Assembly: GCA_019096195.1 (NCBI GenBank)
Contig: JAGTXK010000275.1
Location: 310,001 to 374,000 of the forward strand
DNA length: 64,000 nucleotides
Direction of reading: 5' to 3'
Source: Boletus sp. NGJ
Lineage: Eukaryota; Basidiomycota; Agaricomycetes; Boletales; Boletaceae
Shown: positions 10,871 to 20,836 of the stretch, one piece after another
How the letters are laid out: the number at the start of each line of letters is the position of its first letter
Position numbering within the stretch: position 1 is the first letter of the stretch
Notes under the pieces: model-generated
The model's input: the letters and a program-made list of their open reading frames with translations, nothing else
What the model was told of the DNA's origin: nothing
Database searches by the model: none
Position numbers and translations under genes: made by a program

Positions 10871-11513
10871 ATCTAGCCGTGAAACTGATAGGTACACGAA
10901 TGGAACCTGGGCTAGCGAGATGGCGGGAGAAATCTACAAGCAAAATACAGCTGGCAGCCTGGCACATACCTAGCGAGACGACGAGAGGAAATCGGAATTA
11001 CCCTAAGCTCCATTGCCTGGATATGCCGGAGTTTCGATTGAGCAAAGACGGTAAGTACTCTTCACAGTGGGGCCTCTCGGCACACACGAATTGACTTAGC
11101 CGTCGTCCAATTACAGCTCTCAAAGGACCGTGTGGTCGAACTGTCAGGCAATGACGTTACACACCGTCTATACATATGTGAATATCTGTGAGAGTTTCCA
11201 TTCTCTATATTTCTTCAATTCCTACGACTTCTAACATACTTGTCATATGCGAGCATCACATCGCAGTATAATGTCATCGTCATGATTGTGGCTGTTAAAA
11301 TGTGATTTCCCACATGATGGTGGGCTCGCCGCCATGGGGACAACGTCAAGATATATCGGGCGACACCTGGTCTCGCACCTCTCAAAGGACCTATTGTAGA
11401 GTGATAGATTGACAGGTAGAACCTGCCAGTGGTTCCTAAAACACTACCTCGCCATTTTTTTTTTCACAGGGAAGGACTCGGACAAGTTACGCCCATGATA
11501 GTTGACCTGAGGG

Positions 11514-11520
11514 TATAAAA
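11514..11520 (+). promoter_or_regulatory. TATA box of the small secreted peptide gene
   Basis: TATAAAA lies 63-69 bases before the start codon at 11,583, in the context GGGTATAAAAAGGGG. That distance fits a TATA box with a 5' leader of about 30-40 bases. It is the clearest core promoter in the window. Confidence 0.7.
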
Positions 11521-11582
11521 AGGGGTGCTCTATCCCATGAGTTTCCATAATATATCCCTCTCACATCTTCTCAAAGCCAATC

Positions 11583-11853
11583 ATGCAGTTCTCTGCCATC
11601 ATTTTACTTTTTGCCGCTGCTGCTGCCATTGCTGCTCCAGTGCGTAGTATCCTTTTTGATTCTCTGGAATGACGTGATTGTGTTTGGTTGGACTAATGGA
11701 GATCGGTTTTTATTAGGCCCCCGTCCAGCTCGAGGAGCGCTCTTCGGAAGCTCTCGCAGGCGTATGTCTCGATCATATACCCTATGTTGCACCATTTTCC
11801 TTATGCTTTCATCACAGCGCGGGTCGGGTGGTATGAAGGGATCTGACTGGTAA
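11583..11853 (+). CDS. Small secreted peptide, 45 residues
   Basis: Three exons (11583-11639, 11717-11761, 11818-11853) give 138 bases in frame. The first 19 residues (MQFSAIILLFAAAAAIAAP) are a textbook signal peptide. The rest is APVQLEERSSEALAG followed by a short Gly/Ser-rich tail (RGSGGMKGSDW). Intron 1 begins GTGCGT and ends TTATTAG; intron 2 begins GTATGT and ends ATCACAG. A strong TATA box precedes it. The mature peptide has no Cys and no recognised domain. Signal peptide plus tiny body is typical of fungal secreted peptides of unknown function, and the Leu-Glu-Glu-Arg stretch could be a processing site, which is only inference. No relative was seen elsewhere in the window. Confidence 0.7.
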
Positions 11854-12129
11854 TCCGCATGCGTCAGATGTTACTCTGAACCTCTTTATCTTTTGTGAGT
11901 GCTATCCTCGACCATCTCGTCTTCGACTTACGTGGCTTTGAGTTTTATCACGTTCAGACGACGCACAAAATTTGTACCTGCGACAAGAATTTTACATTTT
12001 ATCCTTTGAACAAGTCTGAGAGTCGGCTTTATCCTCCCACGGTTTATCTTTCTAGGCTGATGGTGTGGAGGACATTTATGAGGGTGGAGGTAAATGGGTA
12101 ATATGACGATTGCTACGCCAACGACTGAC
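11854..12129. other. Spacer, no gene seen
   Basis: A short plus-strand ORF (11895-12101) has no recognised similarity. This is probably 3' UTR of the peptide gene followed by decayed sequence. Confidence 0.4.
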
Positions 12130-12835
12130 GTTGCGATGAAGTGTTACACTGTTAAATTTGTATCTTGAAAGTTGGTTCGCGAAACGGGAGTCCTGTAAAT
12201 TAACAAAACAGCATCATTTCTATGTGCAGGTGCCGTACAAAAATTCGTTCGTTCACCTTGCAGATGTACCTTCCTCGTTGACGCCTCGTGGCTTACCGGA
12301 TAGCATATGGATGAGTGCTTGGACGCTCCAAGAACTTCTTGCACCAAAGACGATCCACATCTATAATTCTGAATAAAAGACATACCTCAACCCACCACAA
12401 TCACAAAAACTCCTGCACCATCATTGGGGCACTGGCATCTGCTGTCTCTGTTGCTCCAAAAATGCTCTCTGCGCTTCGTCCAGGCGATCTGGGAGTACGT
12501 GAGACCCTGTGCTCGCCTTTGATGTGACAGTAGAAGAAGAAGATATTGCATACTCGTTCGGAAATTTCGCTAGTGACCTCCCACCAAAGTACGATAACAG
12601 AAATCCGCTTGGACGGCTCTTGGAGGAAAGTGTGAATCATTTGTATGACGTGTGCTCGTCTGGACAGCGAATTCACCACGATTCATGTTCAACACTGTTG
12701 CCTGCCTGCCGAGATAGCAGTCTACAAGGAACCCCCACAGACGGTATCACCAAGCAATGCGAACAAGCCGAGGAACACACAACTCAGGTCCTTCTCTCAG
12801 AAACCCAACTGTCTGTGATTGTTTCAAGTTTGTAG
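12130..12835 (+). pseudogene. HET-domain (heterokaryon incompatibility) gene fossil
   Basis: The plus strand shows LTPRGLPDSIWMSAWTLQEL followed by LLAPKTIHIYN, and further on VEEEDIAYSFGNF and PLGRLLEES. These are hallmark blocks of the HET domain of basidiomycete NLR-like proteins. The blocks sit in different frames and no start or effector partner domain was found, so this is a broken remnant with several interruptions. HET proteins trigger cell death on non-self fusion; this copy is not expected to act. Confidence 0.65.
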
Positions 12836-12849
12836 GTGCGAGATTCCGT

Positions 12850-13040
12850 TTGTGGAGACGTAGCTCCTCTGCAGCATGCAAACAACGCCAGCACACTGTC
12901 CCCCGTTAACGCTATGCATGCATTCTCGCCAACAGATAGTATGCGATACCCGCAGTCGAATCCACCCGCCCGTACGACAAAAGGGTGATCGAAGCTGGTG
13001 GACCCTGATTTTCAAAGGTTTCGAACACCTAGTGACCTTT
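12850..13040 (+). repeat. Diverged interspersed repeat, third copy
   Basis: Shares GACGTAGCTCCTC, GCATGCAAACAACGCC and a degenerate form of the AGCCGAATACGGCC half with the copies at 10,495 and 10,720. The spacing between halves is longer here. It lies between the HET fossil and the minus-strand zinc-finger gene. Confidence 0.45.
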
Positions 13041-13241
13041 CGTTTTTGGGCCCGCTTTGACTTGAAGGTGATGGCTGCGCCACGCTGAGGGAACGCACGC
13101 GGGCGCGGTATGTATCTATGGACTTTTATGCAGTTTTTCGTCAGCAAGGACAGGTCGTTCGTCCTGTACTTGCAGCGTTCTTTGACAAAAGACCTCAAAG
13201 GCCCGCATACTTTGATCGTATCAGGGCACGCGTGATTCTTC

Positions 13242-13557
13242 TCACCGGTGCTGGATGAACGAAGTGAACATTGAGTGAAAACGTTGGGAAAGGATAGACT
13301 TATTGGATTGCGATGTGGACTTCAAGAGTCCTGGATCGAGAGTATAGAAGTCACAGTGTACGCAGTAATGTAAACTATCGATAGTCGTCAAGTTTGACAC
13401 TGGTCATATCACCAAGATACCTGTCGTGAGTGAGCTTGTGCTTCTTGAGTTGGTGCTCTCGCGAGAAGACTAGGTCGCAGCCCTCAAACGTGCAGGAGAA
13501 AGTCTAGAAGAAGTTGATTAATTCCGTTTCCGATGAGACGGATGGAAAACGTACCAT
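13242..13557 (-). CDS. Decayed C2H2 zinc-finger paralogue
   Basis: On the minus strand exons 13555-13557, 13421-13503 and 13242-13374 give 219 bases (72 residues). The first coding exon is just ATG followed directly by a GTACGT donor. Exon 2 encodes one good finger (TFSCTFEGCDLVFSREHQLK, then HKLTH). The second intron is alignable with the second intron of the plus-strand zinc-finger gene at 14,717, both ending CGATAG. Exon 3 encodes YCVHCDFYTLDPGLLKSTSQ, where the second finger keeps two Cys but has lost the His pair. It is either a single-finger derivative or on its way to being a pseudogene. If the second intron is retained the reading stops soon after the first finger. Confidence 0.5.
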
Positions 13558-14716
13558 GCCCGTAATCTACGTACGATCATTATGTTCATGAATCAGAACA
13601 CAACTATGTATTGAAAAGGAAGAAATCGATAGTGTATAGGAGAATGACCAGATTCTCGTAGCCAGATTTAGGCGTGGGGATTCCCCCGGGACACTGAGCT
13701 TACACGCATGATGTTTAACTGTGGAGGTCTATCTGCCTTTGTCAAGCTCAAAAGAGGTTGAAAGGAGAAGCGCGCACGGAACACGCATCTGGATACATTT
13801 CAAACTTGAAACGTGACTGAAGGGCCATCAATGTGGACATTTGGATAGGGCAAAGCGGTATAAATCTGAGATGTGAAATGCACCATGGATGCGAACTTCG
13901 GGAAACAGAAAGTACGCTCGTTCATTCGGTGTTGGAACGGTGGCTCAGTATCAGCATTTGAGTTACTGGCAAAGTTCGACTCGGAGGTCCTGGTGGAGCA
14001 CCATCGATACATGAGAATGCACCTCTCGGGTCGCATTACTGTAGTTGGAATAGTATTTCGTAGCCAATCCAGGATCCTGGTTCTCTATGGTACGACGATG
14101 TCAGACAACGAAATCTAGCGCAGTAACTCAGTTGGCTCACGTTCACAGCTACTAATCTCCCGTAGGCAGAGCCGAGAGACTTGGCAAAGGACGATAGTCC
14201 GACGATGAATCTTCAAGTTGAACTTGTCCCCGAACGACACGAACCGGATTTGTCTTGGTTTACTGTGTACCGTACATGATGCACCGCCACATCTATAGCA
14301 CTCCTCCACAGTCACCCAGATGATTCAAAGAGATGCCAATGCGCACAGTTGCCATCGTTGCAGCACCACCGCAGTGATGCACTTGATCCCGTGCATCCCT
14401 TTTTCTGACATCCACACCCATTGTTTCTTCCAGCCAATCCCAATGTGAATGTCCATCCTGATATTTGCCGTGACAGCATCATGTGCAGATGACTCGGGCA
14501 GTATGACACGAGTTGCTCTGCTTTGTGCGTAGTAGAGCAGGACAATGACGCCAAATTCCGGACGCGTTTACACCAGGCTGTCTCCAAGATTCGATCCCGA
14601 TGTACATAAAAGCCGGTATGTTGAATCCTCATCATCTCGCAGTCCTCTAGTTATTCTCTTAGAATACCAACCCCCACTCCACCCCTCTCACATACACACC
14701 TATCTAGGAACTCGTC
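13558..14716. other. Divergent spacer between the two zinc-finger genes
   Basis: Both neighbouring zinc-finger genes point away from this 1.16 kb stretch, so it probably contains both promoters. ORFs of about 80-107 residues on either strand (13873-14118, 14312-14635) have no recognised similarity. No other structure was seen. Confidence 0.45.
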
Positions 14717-15530
14717 ATGAGCAAAGTACGCTCTCCTCTTTACTTCATCGGAGCTCAGACCGACCGATTCATTCCAGACCTTCTCCTGCGACGTCGACAA
14801 CTGCGGTTCCGTCTTCACAAAAAAGTCTGATCTAAAAAAGCACATTGTTGAACACGAGGACCCATCGAAGTACGTCAGGGTATCATAGTGACATGGCGAG
14901 TGTCGAACTTGACGAACATCGATAGGCTACTCCGCTGCACGAAACATGACTGTGAATTTTCCACTCTTTACCGGAGGGGTCTTGAGACACACCGAAACTC
15001 CCAGTAAGGCTATCGTAACATGTCCGCTGTGGATAGACGTGTTCATGTTCCTCTCTTCTAGTTCTAACGCAAGGCCATATGCCTGTCCTGATATGGTCAA
15101 AGATCCCGCCTCTTCAGCCACTCCCGGTGGCAGATCCGCGCAGCCCTCCGTCTCCGAGAAACAGTGCACTTTCAGGTCGAACTGCCCATCCGCCCTGTTA
15201 AAGCATCGTGTAACGCATCACGACTATAAACCGAACCCACGCGCACGGCGAACCGCACCCAAGAATCGGCGAGCAAAGTCATCGCCGTACAGCTCGCTCC
15301 CCCGGGCCGTCGCTCCCAAAAAAATGATTTCGAGCAATCACGATGCATATCACGACTTCGAGTCAAACCCCTCGTCATCCGCTGCCTTTCCACCCTCACC
15401 GGCGGAAATACCTTTCGACCACGACGTTCATACTAACGCAAGCTCAGCTGCACCATTCCGCCGATCGCGGTGTTGCGCTCCCGGCACCATCCCCGGTTCC
15501 CGTCCCGGAAACGCCCATCCACAGCTTTAG
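14717..15530 (+). CDS. C2H2 zinc-finger protein, putative transcription factor
   Basis: Four exons (14717-14725, 14778-14869, 14926-15003, 15062-15530) give 648 bases (215 residues) in frame. Finger 1 is TFSCDVDNCGSVFTKKSD with LKKHIVEH; finger 2 is RCTKHDCEFSTLYRRGLETH; a third (YACP, then QCTFRSNC with LLKHRVTHH) has a long insert between its Cys pairs, perhaps an unspliced or optional 48-base in-frame intron. A basic stretch (RARRTAPKNRRAK) may be a nuclear signal. The tail is Ser/Pro-rich. A second frame from about 15,440 to 15,726 (VHSFSDFEPEIHEDEIF, acidic) looks coding too, so the true 3' end may use another splice or a frame shift occurred. The first coding exon has only three codons. 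Confidence 0.7.
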
Positions 15531-16327
15531 TTCATCCGGTCCGACCGACATCGTGCATTCCTTTTCAGACTTCGAGCCCGAGATTCACGAAGACGAAATC
15601 TTCTTCCGGGGGACAGGTCGTGAGGGGTGTCTTTGCCCCGAAATGATGGCCAACGCCGGCGTTGAGGGATGGGACGGGTCTCCCTTGAACACACACCAGG
15701 AATACTACAGCTACTCTCACGCCTGATCCTGTCAACACAAAAGAACTTTTCGCTCGCTGCATCGCTCATTATAGTCTCATTTCGCTTCCCTGTCTATTTC
15801 TGCTTTCCATCTCATGTATCCCTATCCTTGAGAACATGTCACTCCTCTGTATCGGTAGGTATTTTCGTCGCGTAGTCGTAGTACTGGCGTCTCGACTGCA
15901 ATTCAAACTAATTATCTCTTCGTGTGCACCGCCACTGCGTGAATGAGGTGACCAAGTCACAAAGCGCCGTTGTTCAAGTTCCTCGCGAAGACCACGTGCA
16001 CCTAGCTGTCATTCCGGCTAACGCGCTAAAGTACCCCGACGAACAGATTCGTCGTGTCGAACTTTGGTAGTGTCTGGCTGTCGACTTGGACAAGGAGAGA
16101 CTTCGTAGCAGCGCCGAGGCGTAGATGTGGGTCGTCCTATCCACTCTCAGGCTTGCCAGGAGGATAGAGATGGTTTAGTAGCGATACAGACGAGTGATCA
16201 TCGAGTAAGCCGTTTGGTGTCCTTGCTTGTATCTGCTAATCCTTCGATCTTGACACTGTACCAGCAATTCTGCACCGCCTGACGTGAAAGATGGGCTCAA
16301 ACAAGATCCAGGCACGATTAGAGCATC
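15531..16327. other. Spacer before the repeat island
   Basis: The first 200 bases overlap the possible alternative 3' coding end of the zinc-finger gene (to 15,726). The remainder has no recognised gene. CpG content is still normal here and drops just after 16,400. Confidence 0.45.
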
Positions 16328-16559
16328 TTGTACATTGTCGGAAAAAGTTAAGGTACCATTCTAATGTGGCTATGTTGCAATGTCACGCGAATGGTGTGAC
16401 TAATCATGATAATGCCACTTGAAATGGGTTTACAATTTGGGCTGATAAGATAATAATTTGGCAACATGCATTACAAGTACACATAAATGCCATTATGGTT
16501 TACTTATGCCAGTGCCTGGTATGGGTAGGTGTCATTGTGAATGCTTCTGAGGTTCTTTC

Positions 16560-16800
16560 CCCTCGTTTTCACATCTCTCTGAATCTCCACCACCACCATG
16601 CTGCTAGCTACTCACAAGTCCCAACAACAACTCAAATACCAACCTCTAATGGTGTAGTGCCACCACTGTGGAAGCCCATTCAAGGCCCAAGGACTAAAGA
16701 AGCATGAGAAAAGCTGCCAAAACCATGTGCACAGCATGCTTGATCAAGTGCACTATGTTGAAGATTTTGAGAAGAAGTGTCAATGAGGTGAGTCCTTTTT
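16560..16800 (+). pseudogene. Remnant of a transposase N-terminal zinc finger
   Basis: The plus strand reads PFKAQGLKKHEKSCQ near 16,680, which resembles the single C2H2-like motif at the start of Plavaka/KDZ-type transposases. No longer frame is open and the remainder is CpG-poor and degraded. Confidence 0.35.
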
Positions 16801-17152
16801 GAATCATCATTGACAGATATGACATTGATCTTATGATCCTCCTGGATACTGTACATTGACTACTACTACTGAACCATAATTGACAGTGCAGCACATCTAG
16901 GATTCAACAATGATCCAGAACACACCAGCTAGAGCTATCATCCACATCCCTCCTGCAGCCAGTGAGCTGATGATACAGTATATCTGAGTTTTTGCTCACT
17001 GCTTTGGTTGATGATTCACTTTGTTGGCAGTATGAATTCCTTCCACTGTCATAAGTGTCATTGTTGACATATCTGACCACAGGTACACCTATGCAGAACA
17101 ACCTGTAGGTGCCAGTGGTGGCTCCAGTCTGAGAAGCTCTGGTAAGTTAATA

Positions 17153-18724
17153 TAGTGGCTCAAAAAAGTGTCCCAATGTTTGGCTATTTTGCAAAGACTT
17201 GACATTTACAAAAGAACCAAAAGGTATTAGCCCCAATCCTTGCCCTGAAGATGAGCCCTTAGTTATATAATTTGGTTGTCATGGCACTGAGATATAGCCA
17301 TATTAAAGTGACATGTCATTGGGACACTTTTTTGAGCAACATTTCTATTCTTCAATTTAGTACTTTGTATGCCCTCCCTTTGCTTTTATCACTGCCTCTA
17401 GTCTTCTAGGCATACTCTCTATCAATCCTTGACACTCCTCAACCTCTATCTTCCCCCACTCCACTTCAATTCTCTCCCAAAGCTCCCATACTCCTTTTGG
17501 TGGTGTTGTATAGCTATTGAGTTTTTTTTTTTGAGGATTTGCCAAAGATGTTCAATGGGATTAAGGTCTGGAGATTGTGCTGGCCAGTCAAGAAGCTTGA
17601 TCCCTTGAGATTCCAGCCACTCCTTGGCTCTTTTATAAAGGTGCTTGGGGGTCATTATCTTGTTGAAAGATGCTCTCTTCAGGAATTCCAGAATTTTCCA
17701 TGGAAGGAAGCAGATTATCCTCCAAAATGGAGACATACTGCTCAGCATTCATCCTCCCTTCAACCTCTGCAAGAATCCCCACTCCACTCCAACTCATGCA
17801 TCCCCAAACCATCAAGGAATCTCCTCCAAACTTTACTATTCCCTGAACTTCCTTGTCTTGCAAAGACTTTCCTGCCAATTTCCATACATACTTCCTTCCA
17901 TCTGACCCAATCCTGTTGATCTTGGTTTCATCTGACCATATAACCCTAGTCCAGTTCTCCACAGTTCAATGTTGGTGCTCGAGAGCAAAGGCTAGCCTAT
18001 GTTGCCTATGCTTCACAGACAAGAGTGGCTTCTTTTTCTTGACTACAGCCTTGAGAGATGCAGACTTGAGAACATTCCTAACAGTTTGAGCAGAGACAGG
18101 AGAAGAGAGAGCAGAATTGATGAGATGGGTAGCCTGGACAGCATTTTCAACTTTGCCAGAGGTGGTACCAGAGACAATTCTCCTTTTATCAGTAGAAGAA
18201 AGTTTAGAAGGATATTCTAATTTGATGTTTTCCTTGCCTGGGTGGATCTCCTTGATAACTCTGGCCACAGTAGACTTCCCCAGACCAGTTTGGAATGATA
18301 TTTGCCTAGTAGAAAGGCCAGATTCAGAGAGAAAAAGAATATTGGCTCTAGCAGAGGAGGGAGTGGATTTCATAATGAAGTAGGGTTGGCTGAATGGTAT
18401 CTCTGCTCTTTATGCCATTTGGAGTTATGTAAGTGACATAATCAGACAGGGTTGAAGCACAGCATCCATCAGAACCTTATGTTATTCACTAAATGATAGT
18501 TGATAATATCAGGGTCAAATAAGTGTCCCAATGACATATTCTTTTAATATGGCTATACCTCAGTACCATGACAACCAACTCACATGACTAAGGGCTCATC
18601 TTCAGGGCAAGGATTAGGGCTATCAATGGCCCAGCAAGGGTTAGGGCTAATACCTTTTGGTTCTTTTGCAAATGTCAAGTCTTTGCAAAATAGTCAAACA
18701 TTGGGACACTTTTTTGAGCCACTG
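17153..18724 (-). mobile_element. Tc1/mariner-type DNA transposon, copy 1
   Basis: A 1,572-base element between TA dinucleotides (17,151-17,152 and 18,725-18,726). Both ends carry AGTGGCTCAAAAAAGTGTCC as inverted repeats, followed by a longer imperfect subterminal repeat with the words CTTGACATTTRCAAAAGAACC. It encodes on the minus strand a Tc1-like transposase. It is nearly identical to the plus-orientation copy at 20,837-22,407, which lies 2.1 kb away. Confidence 0.9.
17357..18373 (-). pseudogene. Tc1-type transposase (DD34E), inactivated, copy 1
   Basis: Starting at 18,373 the minus strand encodes a helix-turn-helix front (GLSTRQISFQTGLGKSTVAR), then the catalytic blocks VIWSDETK, FQQDND and [11 protein letters not shown], the usual Asp-Asp-Glu triad of Tc1 enzymes, and ends in AKGGHTKY. 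Three defects are visible: a TGA at 17,966-17,968 where family members have Trp (after ALEHQH); a one-base insertion in the C-run after FQQDNDP; and an 11-base A/T homopolymer after QILKKK that shifts frame. Full length would be about 335 residues, normal for the family. It is a plain DNA transposon gene, dead as it stands. Confidence 0.85.
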
Positions 18725-18726
18725 TA

Positions 18727-19081
18727 GATCTGTCTTGAGCCAGAGGCTCAACATTGTATGACATAATGGGGGGGAAGTCTGCAGAGTCTACAGGTCTATC
18801 ATTACTATGTAGTGCTATGTAGTGTTGTGTAGTCATGCAGTTTTTTCCTAATGTGGATAAGCCTTGACCATTCTGTGGAATGACAGCTGGGTCTTGTCTA
18901 TATAGAGTATGAAGGCAAAGGGGATAGGACATCAGGAAGATGAGACTTGTTAGTTCATTGAGAAACATACATGAAAACATTACAGTGAACAAGATGTCAC
19001 AAAGTACTGTACAATTACATTATTGACAACATACTTGAATGTCCCACCAATGATTGCCTGTCCACAGTTCAGTATAGAAGC
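18727..19081. other. CpG-poor spacer, nothing recognised
   Basis: Short degraded sequence between Tc1 copy 1 and the first palindromic repeat. A minus-strand ORF (18675-18992) mostly reflects lack of stops rather than a known protein. Confidence 0.4.
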
Positions 19082-20172
19082 CATCAGTAAAAACAGGACT
19101 AACTGTCCAGTACTGTCTAGTAACATAGTGCTCATAGTGAGGGTCCAACTGGATAGTGGTTTGATAGTACTATGACAGTGTCTCATAGTCTGTTTATAGT
19201 GTGGCCATAGTCTGTCATAGTCTGTCATTAGTGTCTCATAGTATTCTCATAGTACTTTCATAGTGGTCATAGTATTCTCAGAATGTCTCATAGTGTCCCA
19301 TAGTATTCTTATAGTACTTCCATAGTGATCATAGTGATGCCATAGTATACATAGTGCTTCTATAGTGGTAGCAATCCTAATCCTAATTCTAATTCAATCT
19401 CAAACCAATTCTACAGTAATTTCAAATTCAATCAAATATTAATTCTATTAATCCTAATCCTAGTCCCAATCCCAATCCCAATCCCAATCCCAATCCCAAT
19501 CCTAATGATTTACAAAGTGAAATGTTAACTTCATGTAATGAGTAGAGAAAAATAAAATTGAGAAACAAGAGGGTGTGGGAAAGTTTTTGAAGTCTGGCTT
19601 GTTTATATAAGAATGGTGACACAAATACTGGCAAATAATGTCCGCTTTTTTAACACTGAGTGTGGGAAAATGGACTTGCATATTTTTTTTAAGTGTAGAT
19701 CTACACTTTTGGTACATTTTGTGACTACACTTTTACTACACTTTGGTGCACATTTTTGCTACACTATACTACTCTTTCCTACTCTTTTTGTACAACATTT
19801 GACTATACATTTGACTACACTTTTTGTACACTTTTTGACTACACATTTTGTATACTTTTGACTTAGAATTAGAATTAGAATTAGAATTAGGATTAGGATT
19901 GAGATTGAGATTGGAATTGGAATTGGGATTAGGTTAAAATTACTACTATGACTATGACTACTACTGTATGAATGTACTATGAATGCTATGAAATGCTATG
20001 GTACTATGATACTATAATACTATAAACACTATGAATATACTATGGATACTATGAATACACTTTCAATACTATGATATTATAAACACTATGAGTTATCTAT
20101 GAAACTACTATGACTACTATGAAACTACTATAGCACTATGAGCACTATGATGAAATCCTGTATTTACTAATG
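19082..20172 (+). mobile_element. Palindromic MITE-like repeat, copy A
   Basis: About 1.09 kb. It begins CATCAGTAAAAACAG and ends CTGTATTTACTAATG, inverted ends of about 15 bases. Inside each end is an array of degenerate CATAGT/ACTATG words, left array CATAGT and right array ACTATG. Further in lie CCTAAT/CCCAATC repeats on the left and TTAGAA repeats on the right. The unique core contains GGGAAAGTTTTTGAAGTCTG and a series of CTACACTTTT words. There is no transposase. The layered inverted design suggests a foldback-like non-autonomous DNA element. Two further copies lie at 31,072 and 34,186. Confidence 0.7.
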
Positions 20173-20352
20173 GCACTTGTACTCCTCACCATCATATCTA
20201 TGCAAGCATTGTGCATCCCAGACAAAGTGTGGAGCAATCAATGGGTTGCTCAACAAGTCAAGTGCCCAATCCCACAGCAGCCAAACATGTACCTCAAAGG
20301 TTTTTGGTTCCTTCCTATGACACCCAACTTCATGAACTAAGCACAAAATTTT

Positions 20353-20757
20353 TTAATAGATGTAGTGAACCAAAAACAGGCAGAGAGAACATACTGGCAT
20401 CAGTTCCTGTGCTGCCAAATCACATGCTAGACAAAGCTTGTTCTTGTTCTTGAATGTGACCCTTGCACTTTTATTCACCACCTGTGAGGTGGTATTGAGC
20501 AGTGCGTTGACATAAGACACATTCAGACCTACCTGGATGGAAAAGTTAGCAAACTCCAGGTCAGCCTTGGTTTTGAAAGGTTGCCATGGCTGATCATCTG
20601 GTTGAATAGCAGGTGCATTTGAATGGCCAAAGTCCTCAGTGGTTTGGAATAGCAGCAGACAGCCACTCTGGGGGTGATAGTCAGTCATGAAGTCAGTAGA
20701 GACTTCAACATCAGATTCTTGGGAAAAATAGATGGCTGAACTGCCAATATCATGCAT
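20353..20757 (-). pseudogene. Plavaka-type transposase N-terminal fragment
   Basis: The minus-strand ORF includes MTDYHPQSG, DDQPWQPFKTKADLEFANF and SARVTFKNKNKL. These match the remembered segment before the catalytic core of agaricomycete Plavaka-type (CACTA-related) transposases (PWRPFKTKADFEFAE). No catalytic region follows on this strand. The piece sits between MITE-like copy A and Tc1 copy 2. Confidence 0.55.
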
Positions 20758-20836
20758 AGATGTATCAGAAACTATTTATAATTTAAATCATTGTCAATTG
20801 ATACCGTAATGAGAAGGCAGGAACAAGGCCCAGTTA

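Larger units (their letters stand above)
10249..11512. other. Intergenic region with two diverged repeat copies
   Basis: No gene was recognised. It carries two of three related repeats (about 10,495-10,560 and 10,720-10,870), listed separately. The stretch 11,100-11,510 looks like ordinary promoter-proximal DNA ahead of the secreted peptide gene. Confidence 0.5.

Noticed and set aside
17539-18220. Long ORFs opposite the Tc1 transposase strand
   Set aside because: They are shadow frames of the transposase and appear identically in both copies.
19428-19634. ORFs rich in Gly-Leu repeats (also near 31,400 and 34,900)
   Set aside because: They are translations of CCCAATC/CCTAATC tandem repeats within the palindromic elements, with no coding evidence.
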